Source: JBBDMU01 sp040905685 (GTDB lineage: Bacteria; Bacteroidota; Rhodothermia; Balneolales; Natronogracilivirgulaceae). From it: a stretch of DNA of 64,000 nucleotides. A program made the translations under genes and the position numbers. The stretch spans positions 1 through 64,000 of the forward strand of contig JBBDRB010000040.1 in the NCBI GenBank assembly GCA_040905685.1, read 5' to 3'. Shown here piece by piece: positions 47,701-55,104 of this stretch (within the stretch, counting starts at the first letter, position 1; every line of letters begins with the position of its first letter). A model generated the notes under the pieces. The model did no database searches. It saw only the letters and a list, made by a program, of their open reading frames with translations, and was not told the origin of the DNA.

Positions 47701-47736
47701 CAGAAATAAAAATGAAAAAACTATCGTTTTTGCCAT
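44722..47736 (-). CDS. M1-family metallopeptidase with C-terminal barrel-like region
   Basis: A 1004-residue secreted aminopeptidase-like protein, starting at ATG 47736 with a signal peptide (FSFLFLLLLTQTSAAQ). The M1 catalytic centre is HELAH (H354, E355, H358) with the third zinc ligand E377 in WMDEGFTTY, and the exopeptidase motif is GGDGGMEYP. M1 core proteins usually need about 600 residues. The remaining roughly 400 are rich in alternating aromatic strands and end in GTRFVFGVSEQF with terminal Phe, like an outer-membrane barrel. It follows manC by 13 bp. Confidence 0.9.
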   Translation of the reverse strand: MAKTIVFSFLFLLLLTQTSAAQHQSARWQQSIHYDMDVHLDVETHRLSGTQKVVYTNHSPDTLHNVYYHLYFNAFKPNSLMDVRSRTIVDPDSRVGERIYHLDDDETGYQRVVSLSQNGRPLEYRTEQTILVVELAEPIMPGSQAEFDMTFEGRVPVQVRRSGRNNREGIDYSMAQWYPKMAAYDEEGWHTHPYVNREFHGVFGDFDVTITIDSSYVLGATGYLQNPHEIGHGYQDSGTETNRPGGDELTWQFHAPNVIDFVWAADVDFTHDIYQMDDGPRVHLLYVERPETRDWEMLGNFTMEAIRFISEQVGTYPFEQFSVIQGGDGGMEYPMATLITGHRSLYSLVGVTVHELAHMWFHSTLATNENLYAWMDEGFTTYISNLTMQHLFGIEGDPHLNSYLRYLSIVDSGLEEPMLRHADHYTTNFAYSVASYSKGAVFLNQLAYVAGQETLQRSLRRYFREWQFRHPDPTDFKRIVEKESGLILDWYFDHALTTTHTIDYAIDKLTQTGDSLTIRLERKDDHLMPVDLEVDFENGESVMVYIPLDLMLGRKEPDHTDQEWIVLPAWPWTHTFYEFTIPNKGQKTVRAGIDPSLRMADRNRLNNVRPFPLEARFTRPARPGREHFGYSYRPALWYGQTAGIRLGMTSYGAYLFDNPSLEASFFVSGGGLHGYHPDNTDVDYRLQYQRKLEQFGPESYLNAGVKRYYGVFEERIAFSRQLGRFGVLEDTFREIRLSAFHQAKTADRFIDVLDGSWEAGNTWGLALSYTHGDARENGFSLNLTAASFGDFLSASHSSLKANRTFLTGHKLSSRFGLSIGWGSQGMPRQYRWPVSGPSSEQLWQNETWWSTANISNELVRDLNLLAGNGNGLLGYGLAGIGSPDEFGNNYFSMTIWNTWQPFDGNRGLDPLSFELFSGLGKSWSGDWLDDFPVFDESGQNNILAGIGTGLTYDLASLNAFDRWRPQSRFLQKLSLSIRMPFYLHALQGNDDFGTRFVFGVSEQF

Positions 47737-47749
47737 TGTCACAGTTACT

Positions 47750-48832
47750 CTATTTAAATTTTCTCAGGTCTTCGTCATCCAGCTGTTCATATATTTTCTT
47801 AACATCCTGGGCGGCATCAAGCCGGCACAGCAGAAGAGCATCTTCTGTTTCAATTAAGCCTATACCATGGATCCCCACCAGTGCCACGAGCTTATTGCTG
47901 GTGATGGAGAGATAACAATTATCAGAGTCAACCATGGCATGATGGTTTGCATGGACTACGTTGCCGTTACCGTCTTTATCATCGAGTTCATAAATGGCCA
48001 TCCAGCTTCCCACATCGTTCCAGCCAAAATCACCCGGCACCACATGCACGGCCTGCGCCTTTTCCATGATGCCGTAATCGATGGAAATGGAAATGCAATT
48101 ATGATAAAAATTATTGATCGCCTGGGTCAGATTGCCGGTACCCGGATGGTCTTTCACCTTAACGGCTTCCTGAAAAACCTCCGGCAGATGGGTCTGGAAT
48201 TCATCGAATATTGTCTGGGCTTTCCATATAAACATGCCGCTATTCCAGAGGAAATCCCCCGATTCCAAAAACTTAAGCGCCGTATTGATATCAGGCTTTT
48301 CCGCAAAGGTTTTAACCCGGAGCACAGGGATGTTGTTGCCGGTCGCTTCCTTCTTATCGTTCACCTGAATATAGCCGTAACCGGTTTCCGGCCTGTTCGG
48401 TTTAATTCCTATGGTAACCAGGCTCTGGTCTTTTTCAGCTTTTTCCACGGCGGCTCCCAGAACGTTAAGAAAGGTCTTCTCATCGTTGATATAGTGATCC
48501 GACGGCAGAACGACCAGCGTGGCGTCAGGGTCCCTGTTCAGCACCAGGGCGGCAGCCAGGGCAATGCAGGGCGCCGTATTCCGGCCTACCGGTTCGCCGA
48601 TGATATTTTCATCCGGAATGTCCGGGATTTGTTCTTTAACCAGTTGCGTATAGCTGTCATTGGTGATGATCAGGGTTCGCTCCAGGGAAATGATCGTTGA
48701 AATGCGATGGACCGTATTCTGAAGAAGGCTCCTGTCACCAATTAAATTTAAGAATTGCTTGGGTTTAGCCTGTCTGCTTTTCGGCCAAAAACGGGAACCG
48801 ACTCCTCCCGCCATTATGATTGCATAAACCAT
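47750..48832 (-). CDS. manC: Mannose-1-phosphate guanylyltransferase
   Basis: Makes GDP-mannose from GTP and mannose-1-phosphate for surface glycans. At 360 residues it is the single-domain form without the C-terminal isomerase. The nucleotidyltransferase signature is MAGGVGSRFWPKSRQAKPKQ. Further blocks are LVVLPSDHYI, VKTFAEKPD, FLWNSGMFIWKAQ and VPGDFGWNDVGSW. No glycan cluster surrounds it. It is 13 bp upstream of the M1 peptidase on the same strand. Confidence 0.95.
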   Translation of the reverse strand: MVYAIIMAGGVGSRFWPKSRQAKPKQFLNLIGDRSLLQNTVHRISTIISLERTLIITNDSYTQLVKEQIPDIPDENIIGEPVGRNTAPCIALAAALVLNRDPDATLVVLPSDHYINDEKTFLNVLGAAVEKAEKDQSLVTIGIKPNRPETGYGYIQVNDKKEATGNNIPVLRVKTFAEKPDINTALKFLESGDFLWNSGMFIWKAQTIFDEFQTHLPEVFQEAVKVKDHPGTGNLTQAINNFYHNCISISIDYGIMEKAQAVHVVPGDFGWNDVGSWMAIYELDDKDGNGNVVHANHHAMVDSDNCYLSITSNKLVALVGIHGIGLIETEDALLLCRLDAAQDVKKIYEQLDDEDLRKFK

Positions 48833-48911
48833 GTTTTGAATTTAGGTGATACCAGTTATTAACCGTAAAGGTACCAAATTAAACCCAAAACCGCATTCCA
48901 AAACTCAGACG

Positions 48912-49712
48912 TTACAGCTGACTTTCGAAACGCTCACGCAATTCCTGAATATATACGCCGATGTCGTTACGCAGTTCAAAGAGACGCTGATGAATCTCAT
49001 AATACCTGGATGAATTCATCAATTTATTTTTTTTCAGATGCTGCAGCATTTCAAGGGATATATTGGCATAGCTGAGCGCTTTTTTGCAGTAAACAATATT
49101 CGCACCCATGACGTCTAATTCAAACCCAAAGGAGTAACCCGCAGCCAATTTCGCGCTGATCAGAAGGGAGTTGGAAATAAAATTAGTAAATGCTTCGTCA
49201 TCAAAGTGATGGGATTCAGCCTCGGCAAATTTTAACAGTTCAGCACCCAGGCTCCGGGCTTCAAGGTAGACGCTTAGATTTTCAATAGCCCCGTAATCGG
49301 ACATGGCAAAATCTTCCGAGAATTGTTTCCACTCCTCTCCGTCATCGTCGCGGAACTCATTATCCTCATCCTCCTCATCATCATCCAAATCAAGGAAATC
49401 TTCCCAGTCTTCATAATCGTCGTCATCCTCGAACATGGAAAAAAACGGATCGGAATCATCGTCATCGTCATCTTCCCAATCTTCATCGTCCGGGAAATAG
49501 GATTCTTCTATCAGAAGTTCTTCCTCGATATAGGCATTCATGACATCCAGCTTCGAGTTATACTCACTTAACAGACGGAGCCACCGAGGCTTTTCATCCG
49601 GCAAGCCGGACGTAAAGAATTCCCGCAACTGCTCATTGCGTTGTTCCATTTCCTTAAGATGAACTTCCCACTGGAATTCATCCCAGATTTCATCATCTTT
49701 ATTGAACATCAT
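48912..49712 (-). CDS. Protein of unknown function with Asp/Glu-rich segment
   Basis: A 266-residue protein I do not recognise. The N-terminal third (EIWDEFQWEVHLKEMEQR) and the C-terminal half look helical, with no signal peptide or membrane helix. Between about residues 63 and 130 lies an extremely acidic, aromatic-spotted stretch such as WEDDDDDDSDPFFSMFED, likely disordered. The helical C-terminus (SLEMLQHLKKNKLMNSSRYY and onward) resembles a repeat bundle. It stands alone, 114 bp after the purine nucleoside phosphorylase gene. The acidic part might bind cations or basic proteins. Confidence 0.8.
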   Translation of the reverse strand: MMFNKDDEIWDEFQWEVHLKEMEQRNEQLREFFTSGLPDEKPRWLRLLSEYNSKLDVMNAYIEEELLIEESYFPDDEDWEDDDDDDSDPFFSMFEDDDDYEDWEDFLDLDDDEEDEDNEFRDDDGEEWKQFSEDFAMSDYGAIENLSVYLEARSLGAELLKFAEAESHHFDDEAFTNFISNSLLISAKLAAGYSFGFELDVMGANIVYCKKALSYANISLEMLQHLKKNKLMNSSRYYEIHQRLFELRNDIGVYIQELRERFESQL

Positions 49713-49826
49713 TATAGCGCCAAGTTATTGATTATTTAAAATTTGGAACTTACTAGTTTTCTTCATACGTCGTAAAACGTCAGGGAAACTTGAATATTTC
49801 GATTCGTATCCGGTGTTTTGATCCCT

Positions 49827-50663
49827 TCAAATTCTTTCCAAAACACGGGTCATTATTTTTGTCATGTTGGGTTCGGCAAGATCTGCCGCTTCCAGTATAT
49901 CTTTTATATTAACTTTTTTCAGGGTATCGGGAAAACATTCGTCTGTAATTGCGGAAATGCCAAGAACTTTCATATTCATATGTACCGCAGCTATCACTTC
50001 GGGAATGGTGCTCATGCCCACAACATCCGTTCCAATGTTCCTAAGATACCGGTATTCAGCCCTGGTTTCCAGCATAGGTCCGGCCACGGAGGTATAAACG
50101 CCCTGATGCATCCTGATCCCGTTTTCCAGGGCCGCGTTTTCAGCATGCCCGATCAGATCGCGGCAATAGGGTTCGCTCATATCGGGAAACCGAATGCCCA
50201 GCTCGTCGTCGTTTGGTCCGGTAAGGGGGTTGTCGCCCAGTAAATTGATATGGTCAACAATGCACATGATGTCTCCTTTCCGAAAATGGGGATTCATGCC
50301 TCCCCCGGCATTAGAGATCAGCAGGGTATGTGCTCCGTTCATCTTAAGCACCCGCAGGGGAAATACAATCTGTTGCATGGTATAGCCTTCATACCGGTGA
50401 AAACGACCCTGCATGGCTACAATATGTTTACCGCCAAGTTTCCCGAACACTAAACGTCCGGCATGACTTTCCACCGTGGAGACCGGAAAGCAGGGAATGT
50501 CGGCGTAGGATAGGGTTGCCTGAACCTCCATTTGATTCGCCAGCTGCCCAAGACCCGTACCCAGAATGATCAAATATTCCGGCCTGCATTTAGTTTGTGC
50601 CTGTATATATGCAAGAGCTTCTTTCCGCCTGGTCCGGGATTCTACTATGGATTCTGCAAGCAT
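49827..50663 (-). CDS. Purine-nucleoside phosphorylase (trimeric, PNP I type)
   Basis: Splits inosine and guanosine with phosphate to base and ribose-1-phosphate, for purine salvage. It has 278 residues, typical of the trimeric class. The phosphate site is LGTGLGQLANQ plus the GRFHRYEGYT block, and the base/ribose site includes NAGGGMNP, VAGPMLETRAEYRYL and GMSTIPEVIAA. An Asn in SAITDECFPDT is replaced by Asp relative to the mammalian SLITNK motif, so base specificity needs care. Confidence 0.94.
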   Translation of the reverse strand: MLAESIVESRTRRKEALAYIQAQTKCRPEYLIILGTGLGQLANQMEVQATLSYADIPCFPVSTVESHAGRLVFGKLGGKHIVAMQGRFHRYEGYTMQQIVFPLRVLKMNGAHTLLISNAGGGMNPHFRKGDIMCIVDHINLLGDNPLTGPNDDELGIRFPDMSEPYCRDLIGHAENAALENGIRMHQGVYTSVAGPMLETRAEYRYLRNIGTDVVGMSTIPEVIAAVHMNMKVLGISAITDECFPDTLKKVNIKDILEAADLAEPNMTKIMTRVLERI

Positions 50664-50786
50664 AGGTATTAGGTATACTGAATAAAGCTTTAAAACGGGG
50701 TGTTCCGATATGGAAAATCAGCCTGTATTTGATCGTCTAAGATATAAAAAAATGAGGACTTTATAAACTTTTGCAGAGGGAGACCC

Positions 50787-51425
50787 TCAGTCGATCTCAT
50801 CAAGCAAATCATCCATATCGTCGGGATTGGTTGAAAAATATTTTACTTTTTTCCCTTCCTCCTTTGATTTGTCCTCCGTTTCATCTTCCCCGCTTTCTCC
50901 CGTGGCTGCACTTTTGCTTTTATTTGCCATTGGCAGGGGATCGTCTTCAATAGCCGGTGGCTGGTACACAGACGCTTCGTCCCGCTTGAAAGCATCGAGG
51001 CTTTCACCGGCCAGATCAAGATAGGATTTCATTCCCCTGATAATTTCCTGGCGCCGGTCCAGCAGGTTCAGGATCCCCGAACGAATTTCACGGCGCTGAT
51101 CCTGAGCACTGCGTATGATCTTTTCAGCTTCCAGTTCGGCCTTCCGGATCGTGGTCTCCGACTCCCGCCGGGCTCCTGTTATCCGCTGGTCGGCCGAAGC
51201 CTTGGCCGACTGCAGGGTCTCATGCAGGGCTTCTTCAACCTTTTCATAGTGCTTAAGTTTATCTTTTAGCCGGCTTATTTCATTTTCCTGTTCCTTGGTT
51301 TTTCCTACAAGATGTTCCCATTCACTGGAAACCACATTCAGAAAACTTTTTACTTCCGTAATATCATAGCCGCGGAGGGATTTTTCAAATGTTTGCTGCT
51401 TAATTTCAAGTGCCGTCAGATTCAT
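50787..51425 (-). CDS. DivIVA-domain coiled-coil protein
   Basis: A 212-residue cytoplasmic protein with the DivIVA N-terminal membrane-binding and dimerisation motif (LTALEIKQQTFEKSLRGYDI and VKSFLNVV) followed by a long coiled coil to about residue 150 and an acidic, Lys-rich tail. DivIVA proteins sense curved membrane at poles or septa in Gram-positives, and Gram-negative homologues are less studied. Its neighbours are two PspB-like genes and yggS, recalling the yggS-divIVA order of Firmicutes. Confidence 0.88.
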   Translation of the reverse strand: MNLTALEIKQQTFEKSLRGYDITEVKSFLNVVSSEWEHLVGKTKEQENEISRLKDKLKHYEKVEEALHETLQSAKASADQRITGARRESETTIRKAELEAEKIIRSAQDQRREIRSGILNLLDRRQEIIRGMKSYLDLAGESLDAFKRDEASVYQPPAIEDDPLPMANKSKSAATGESGEDETEDKSKEEGKKVKYFSTNPDDMDDLLDEID

Positions 51426-51514
51426 AATAGAGGGGATTTCAAATGGATGCTATTTGAATCAAGTTATTGTACGCGGGAGTCATTTTCAAGAAAAATTAAC
51501 GATCTTTTCCGCCC

Positions 51515-51823
51515 TTATTCCCTCAGTTTATTCTGCAGGGGTCTTTTTTCATCAGGCAGGTCAGCGGGGGACCCGGTTTGAGCGGAGGGCAGCCCCATAT
51601 CGTTGTCAACGATAATGGTTTCCAGGTTTTGTATTCGTTTTTCGGTTCGCCGGCTGAGTGTTTCAAGTTCGGAGAGCCGCCCGGCGACAGAGGATTTGTT
51701 TCCGCTGCGCCTGTCAATCCAGTATTTAATGAGGTCGGCAATTTTTATGATAAACAAGGCTGTCAATCCAATACCCAGAACAATAGCCGTGACGGCCACC
51801 ATAACTTCCCCCGGTCCTATCAT
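51515..51823 (-). CDS. PspB-like small membrane coiled-coil protein (second copy)
   Basis: A 102-residue protein with one N-terminal membrane helix (VMVAVTAIVLGIGLTALFII) and a charged coiled coil containing RRTEKRIQNLETII, the pattern of phage-shock protein B. Its ATG overlaps the stop of the gene before it (ATGA), so the two are made together. PspB normally partners PspC in a membrane-stress response. No pspA or pspC is recognisable nearby. Confidence 0.7.
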   Translation of the reverse strand: MIGPGEVMVAVTAIVLGIGLTALFIIKIADLIKYWIDRRSGNKSSVAGRLSELETLSRRTEKRIQNLETIIVDNDMGLPSAQTGSPADLPDEKRPLQNKLRE

Positions 51824-52113
51824 GATTTGCTTCTCCGTTTTTTAAGTAATTCGTTGATTTCTTCATCCGGATCATTCTCCTTATCTTCATGGCCGGCCTG
51901 ACCGGCTTTATTCAGACCGGAGAATTCCTCCGGGTCTGCAGCCGCTATGGCTTCGAGGTTTTCCAGCCTTTTTTTCAGCTTATCCATTTCTTTGCGGAAA
52001 CCGGCCCTCTCTTTTTCCGATTCGATGCGGGAGGTTTTGTTTCGCTTATGGTATTCGCTGAAGGTCCCGGCTAAGATCGATACCACGATGATGATGGTCA
52101 AGAATGTCCACAT
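51820..52113 (-). CDS. PspB-like small membrane coiled-coil protein (first copy)
   Basis: A 97-residue protein starting at ATG 52113 rather than a GTG six bases upstream. One N-terminal membrane helix (WTFLTIIIVVSILAGTFS) is followed by the coiled coil FRKEMDKLKKRLENLEAIAA, a PspB-like pattern, and an acidic tail ending in KKRRSKS. It overlaps the second copy by 4 bp and lies 86 bp after yggS on the same strand. The family assignment rests on layout and motif only. Confidence 0.7.
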   Translation of the reverse strand: MWTFLTIIIVVSILAGTFSEYHKRNKTSRIESEKERAGFRKEMDKLKKRLENLEAIAAADPEEFSGLNKAGQAGHEDKENDPDEEINELLKKRRSKS

Positions 52114-52199
52114 GGCCACTTTTATAAAGAACTTTCCGTTTAAATTTTCTGTATTTCCCTTAGTTTACGTAAAATAATGCAGCATGTTCCCGAAAATTT

Positions 52200-52886
52200 T
52201 TATTCCCTGCCCCCGAAGATGGCCGTGCCGACCCGCACCATGGTAGAACCTTCCTCAATGGCTGTTTCCAGGTCTCCGGTCATGCCCATTGAAAGGTGAT
52301 GCATTTTCATCCTCTCCGTTTCAAAACCCGTATGTGCATCCCGCAATTCCCTCAGAAGACGAAATTCGGGACGTATTGCCTCGGTATTGTCGGTAAAGGC
52401 GGCCATGCCCATCAATCCCCGGACCCGGGTCCATTTCAGGTTTTGCGCCAGAGCGAGGACCTGTTTTAAATCGTCCGGGTGGAATCCGCTTTTCTGATCC
52501 TCGCCACTGATGTTAACCTGAATCAGTACATTTATGTTCCTTTCGAGGAAAGCCGCTCGTTTCTCCAGTTCCTTCAAATGTTTTTGTTTACTGATGGAAT
52601 GGATCCAGTTTGCCCGTTTTGCCAGGAATCGGATCTTGTTGGTTTGAAGCGCACCGATCATGTGCCACTGGATATCATCGCCCGGGATATCCATTTTATC
52701 CAACAGCTCCTGAACCTTGTTTTCACCAAAATGCCGTTGTCCGCAGGCCATGGCTTCCGTAATGGCCCGAAGCGGTTTGGTCTTGCTGACTGCGATCAGG
52801 GTAATTTCATCACTGTCCCGCCCGGACCGTTCACAGGCAGCAGTAATCCTTTTCTTAACGGATTCAATATTTAAGCAAATATCCAT
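52200..52886 (-). CDS. YggS-family PLP homeostasis protein
   Basis: A 228-residue PLP-binding protein of the PLPBP/YggS family, which buffers pyridoxal phosphate and has no known catalysis. The PLP lysine is in LIAVSKTKPLRAI. Other blocks are FGENKVQELLDKM, WHMIGALQTNKI, MGMTGDLETAIEEGSTMVRV and GTAIFGGRE. It leads the run with the PspB-like pair and divIVA and diverges from the Nif3-like gene. Confidence 0.95.
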   Translation of the reverse strand: MDICLNIESVKKRITAACERSGRDSDEITLIAVSKTKPLRAITEAMACGQRHFGENKVQELLDKMDIPGDDIQWHMIGALQTNKIRFLAKRANWIHSISKQKHLKELEKRAAFLERNINVLIQVNISGEDQKSGFHPDDLKQVLALAQNLKWTRVRGLMGMAAFTDNTEAIRPEFRLLRELRDAHTGFETERMKMHHLSMGMTGDLETAIEEGSTMVRVGTAIFGGRE

Positions 52887-52943
52887 ATCTGAAATAAATT
52901 ATATTTTCTGCAGGCTCTGCGTTCAGGCCTGATTTTTAAACAA

Positions 52944-52992
52944 AATTAGACTTTTAGTTTGACCAGAAAAAGTTTATTTTACGAGTCTAATT
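52944..52992. repeat. 9-bp inverted repeat in yggS/Nif3 divergent region
   Basis: AATTAGACT at 52944-52952 and AGTCTAATT at 52984-52992, perfect arms separated by 31 bp. The spacing is about three helical turns, which could suit paired operator half-sites. Confidence 0.4.
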
Positions 52993-53118
52993 AAAATAAG
53001 GTAATCCTGATCTTTTTCTTTTTTTAAGAATGGTAATATTGGATTTTTTACCACCATATGTTCATGATGGATTGCCGCCTGGATACATCAAATGGCGGCA
53101 AGGAGGTCCCCCCGGGGA

Positions 53119-53913
53119 ATGATGACAACTACGGCCGGTCATATCTCCACTTTTTTTGAGAAGTGGGCACCCGAAAGGACGAAGCTGGACTACGATAACG
53201 TTGGTCTGCTCATAGGAAGTAAACATAAAACCGTTAGCAAAATCCTGACCTGCCTGGACATCACCGAAGCGATAGTTGAGGAAGCCGTTAGCGGAAATTT
53301 CGATCTGATCGTCGCCCACCACCCGGTTATATTCAAAAAAGTAAGCCGCATAAATCCTGACAGTATCCAGGGTAAAATCATCTACAAGCTAATTTCCGGC
53401 GATATTGCTGTTTTGGCTGTGCATACTAATCTGGATGCCGCTGAAAACGGGGTTTCCTTTGTTCTTGCCAATCAGATCGGGTTAAAAAATACGGCGTTTT
53501 TAACCCGGCAGCAAGACGATGAGACACCAACCGGCTTCGGAGTGATCGGGGAATTTGAAAACAGCCTGCCTCAGGCTGAATTTCTGGAAACCGTCAAAAA
53601 TCAATTAAACTGTGAGGCCATCCGCTATACCGGAAGCCGGTCCAGTGTCCAAAAGATAGCTGTCTGTGGCGGATCAGGATCATCGCTGGCATCAAAAGCC
53701 ATGGACTCGGGAGCCGATGCCTATATCACAGCCGATGTCAAATACCATGATTTTTTTACCGAAAAAGCAGACTTTTTGCTTTTGGATGTCGGCCATTATG
53801 AAAGCGAATCCCCCATTATAAACATTATGAGGGATGCCCTGAAGAGCGAGTTTACGGAACTGAATGTAGAATCAACACGGATTAATACCAACCCAATACA
53901 AACTTATAAATGA
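53119..53913 (+). CDS. Nif3-like dinuclear metal-center protein
   Basis: A 264-residue member of the NIF3/YbgI (GTP cyclohydrolase 1 type 2-like) family, hexameric rings with two metals per subunit and uncertain function. The start is ATG 53119, with AAGGAGGT upstream at 53099-53106. An in-frame ATG at 53092 would place that site inside the gene. Metal ligands lie in IVAHHPVIFKKV, VHTNLDAAENG and DVGHYESESP. It overlaps the next gene by 4 bp (ATGA), a pairing common across bacteria. Confidence 0.92.
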   Translation: MMTTTAGHISTFFEKWAPERTKLDYDNVGLLIGSKHKTVSKILTCLDITEAIVEEAVSGNFDLIVAHHPVIFKKVSRINPDSIQGKIIYKLISGDIAVLAVHTNLDAAENGVSFVLANQIGLKNTAFLTRQQDDETPTGFGVIGEFENSLPQAEFLETVKNQLNCEAIRYTGSRSSVQKIAVCGGSGSSLASKAMDSGADAYITADVKYHDFFTEKADFLLLDVGHYESESPIINIMRDALKSEFTELNVESTRINTNPIQTYK

Positions 53914-54686
53914 CTTCTGAAACAGCAAATAAAACGGATCAAGGTAACAGCGTGAAGGATATTCTTCAGAACCTGGCGAACCTGCAGTTTATCGATTCCC
54001 GGATCGATGAGCTTACACGGCTTAGAGGTGATTTGCCTGAAGATATTCTCGATGTGGAAACCGACCTGGCCAGGCTTGATGCCCGGGTCAACAGGATCAA
54101 AGCCGAGCAAAAAGAGCTAAAACTGGAGAGTGCTCAGCTTGAAACGGAAATAAAAGATTCTGAAGCCCTGGTAAAAAAATATGAAGATCAGCAGCTGACG
54201 GTTCGGAATAATCGGGAATATGATGCCCTCACCAAGGAAGTGGAAGCTCAGAATCAAGCAGTGGAAAATGCAAAAACCCGGATTGAGGAAATTAAGCTCC
54301 TCGCCGAGGAACTGGAGAAAAGCCTGGTGGAAAATGAGCAAAAGCAGTCGGCAACTCAGGCTGAGCTTAAGGAAATGAAGGATAACCTGGACAAAGTTGT
54401 GGAAAGCACGAAAAGCGAAGAAAAAGCTTTATTGAAAAAAAGAGATAAGGCGGCTAAGGAAATATCTCCGCGTTATCTGAAAAGCTATGAACGGCTTAGA
54501 AAAGGACTCAACAACAACATCGCTGTGGTAGCCATGGAAAAGGGATCCAGCATGGGCATGATGCTTCCCCCTCAGGTCCAGGTTGACGTCCGGCGTATGA
54601 ACAAGATCGTGATCGATGAAAACAGCGGCCGTATCGTGGTCGATCCCGAATTTTTCAAGGAAGCCAAAAAATCGTTTAGTTCATAA
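53910..54686 (+). CDS. CT398-like coiled-coil protein lacking its zinc ribbon
   Basis: A 258-residue protein with a long antiparallel coiled coil (about 15-180) of the type found in CT398/DUF164 proteins, and the DKAAKEISPRYLKSYERLR hinge. In the family a C-terminal C4 zinc ribbon follows. Here the matching stretch reads SSMGMMLPPQVQVDVRRMN and IDENSGRIVVDPEF with no cysteine at all. The fold around the ribbon is otherwise kept. Neighbours (Nif3-like upstream, ATGA overlap, and rnpB downstream) match the usual context. Confidence 0.88.
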   Translation: MTSETANKTDQGNSVKDILQNLANLQFIDSRIDELTRLRGDLPEDILDVETDLARLDARVNRIKAEQKELKLESAQLETEIKDSEALVKKYEDQQLTVRNNREYDALTKEVEAQNQAVENAKTRIEEIKLLAEELEKSLVENEQKQSATQAELKEMKDNLDKVVESTKSEEKALLKKRDKAAKEISPRYLKSYERLRKGLNNNIAVVAMEKGSSMGMMLPPQVQVDVRRMNKIVIDENSGRIVVDPEFFKEAKKSFSS

Positions 54687-54747
54687 AGTTCACTTGTTTC
54701 TGTATTTTAGCAGAGAAGAAAGTATTAACTTGCTTCGTGTACAAAAA

Positions 54748-55102
54748 GGCAGGGTGTCAGGTAATCGCTCCTTAGGGAGAGGAAAGTCCGAACACCTACA
54801 AGCGCCGTGCTTCCTAACGGGAAGGCTCCGGATGACCGGAGACAGAAAGTGCCGCAGAAAAGATACCGCCTGACTTGTTCAGGTAAGGGTGAAATGGTGA
54901 GGTAAGAGCTCACCGTCCGTTTCGGCGACGAAATGGTGCATGGCAAACCTCACGGGGTGCAAGGTCAAGTAAGGCAGTGTGCGGCTTGTCACGATACTGC
55001 CGGGTAGACCGCAAAAGTTCATCGGTGACGGTGAACGCAGATAAATGATTACCATCCCGTCTGACGGGACACAAAATTCGGCTTACAGACGCCCTGCCTT
55101 TT
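54748..55102 (+). ncRNA. rnpB: RNase P RNA, bacterial type A
   Basis: The catalytic RNA that trims tRNA 5' ends, about 355 nt. The conserved core GAGGAAAGTCCGAAC near the 5' end pairs with the 3' element ACAAAATTCGGCTTACAG (P4). Also present are ACAGAAAGTGCCGCAGAAA, AAGGTCAAGTAAGG and GGGTAGACCGC. The terminal helix GGCAGGG/CCCTGCC closes the molecule, followed by a T run acting as terminator. Exact ends are approximate. Confidence 0.95.
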
Positions 55103-55104
55103 TA

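Noticed and set aside
47867..48700. A 277-codon open frame opposite manC
   Set aside because: The minus strand is an unambiguous mannose-1-phosphate guanylyltransferase.
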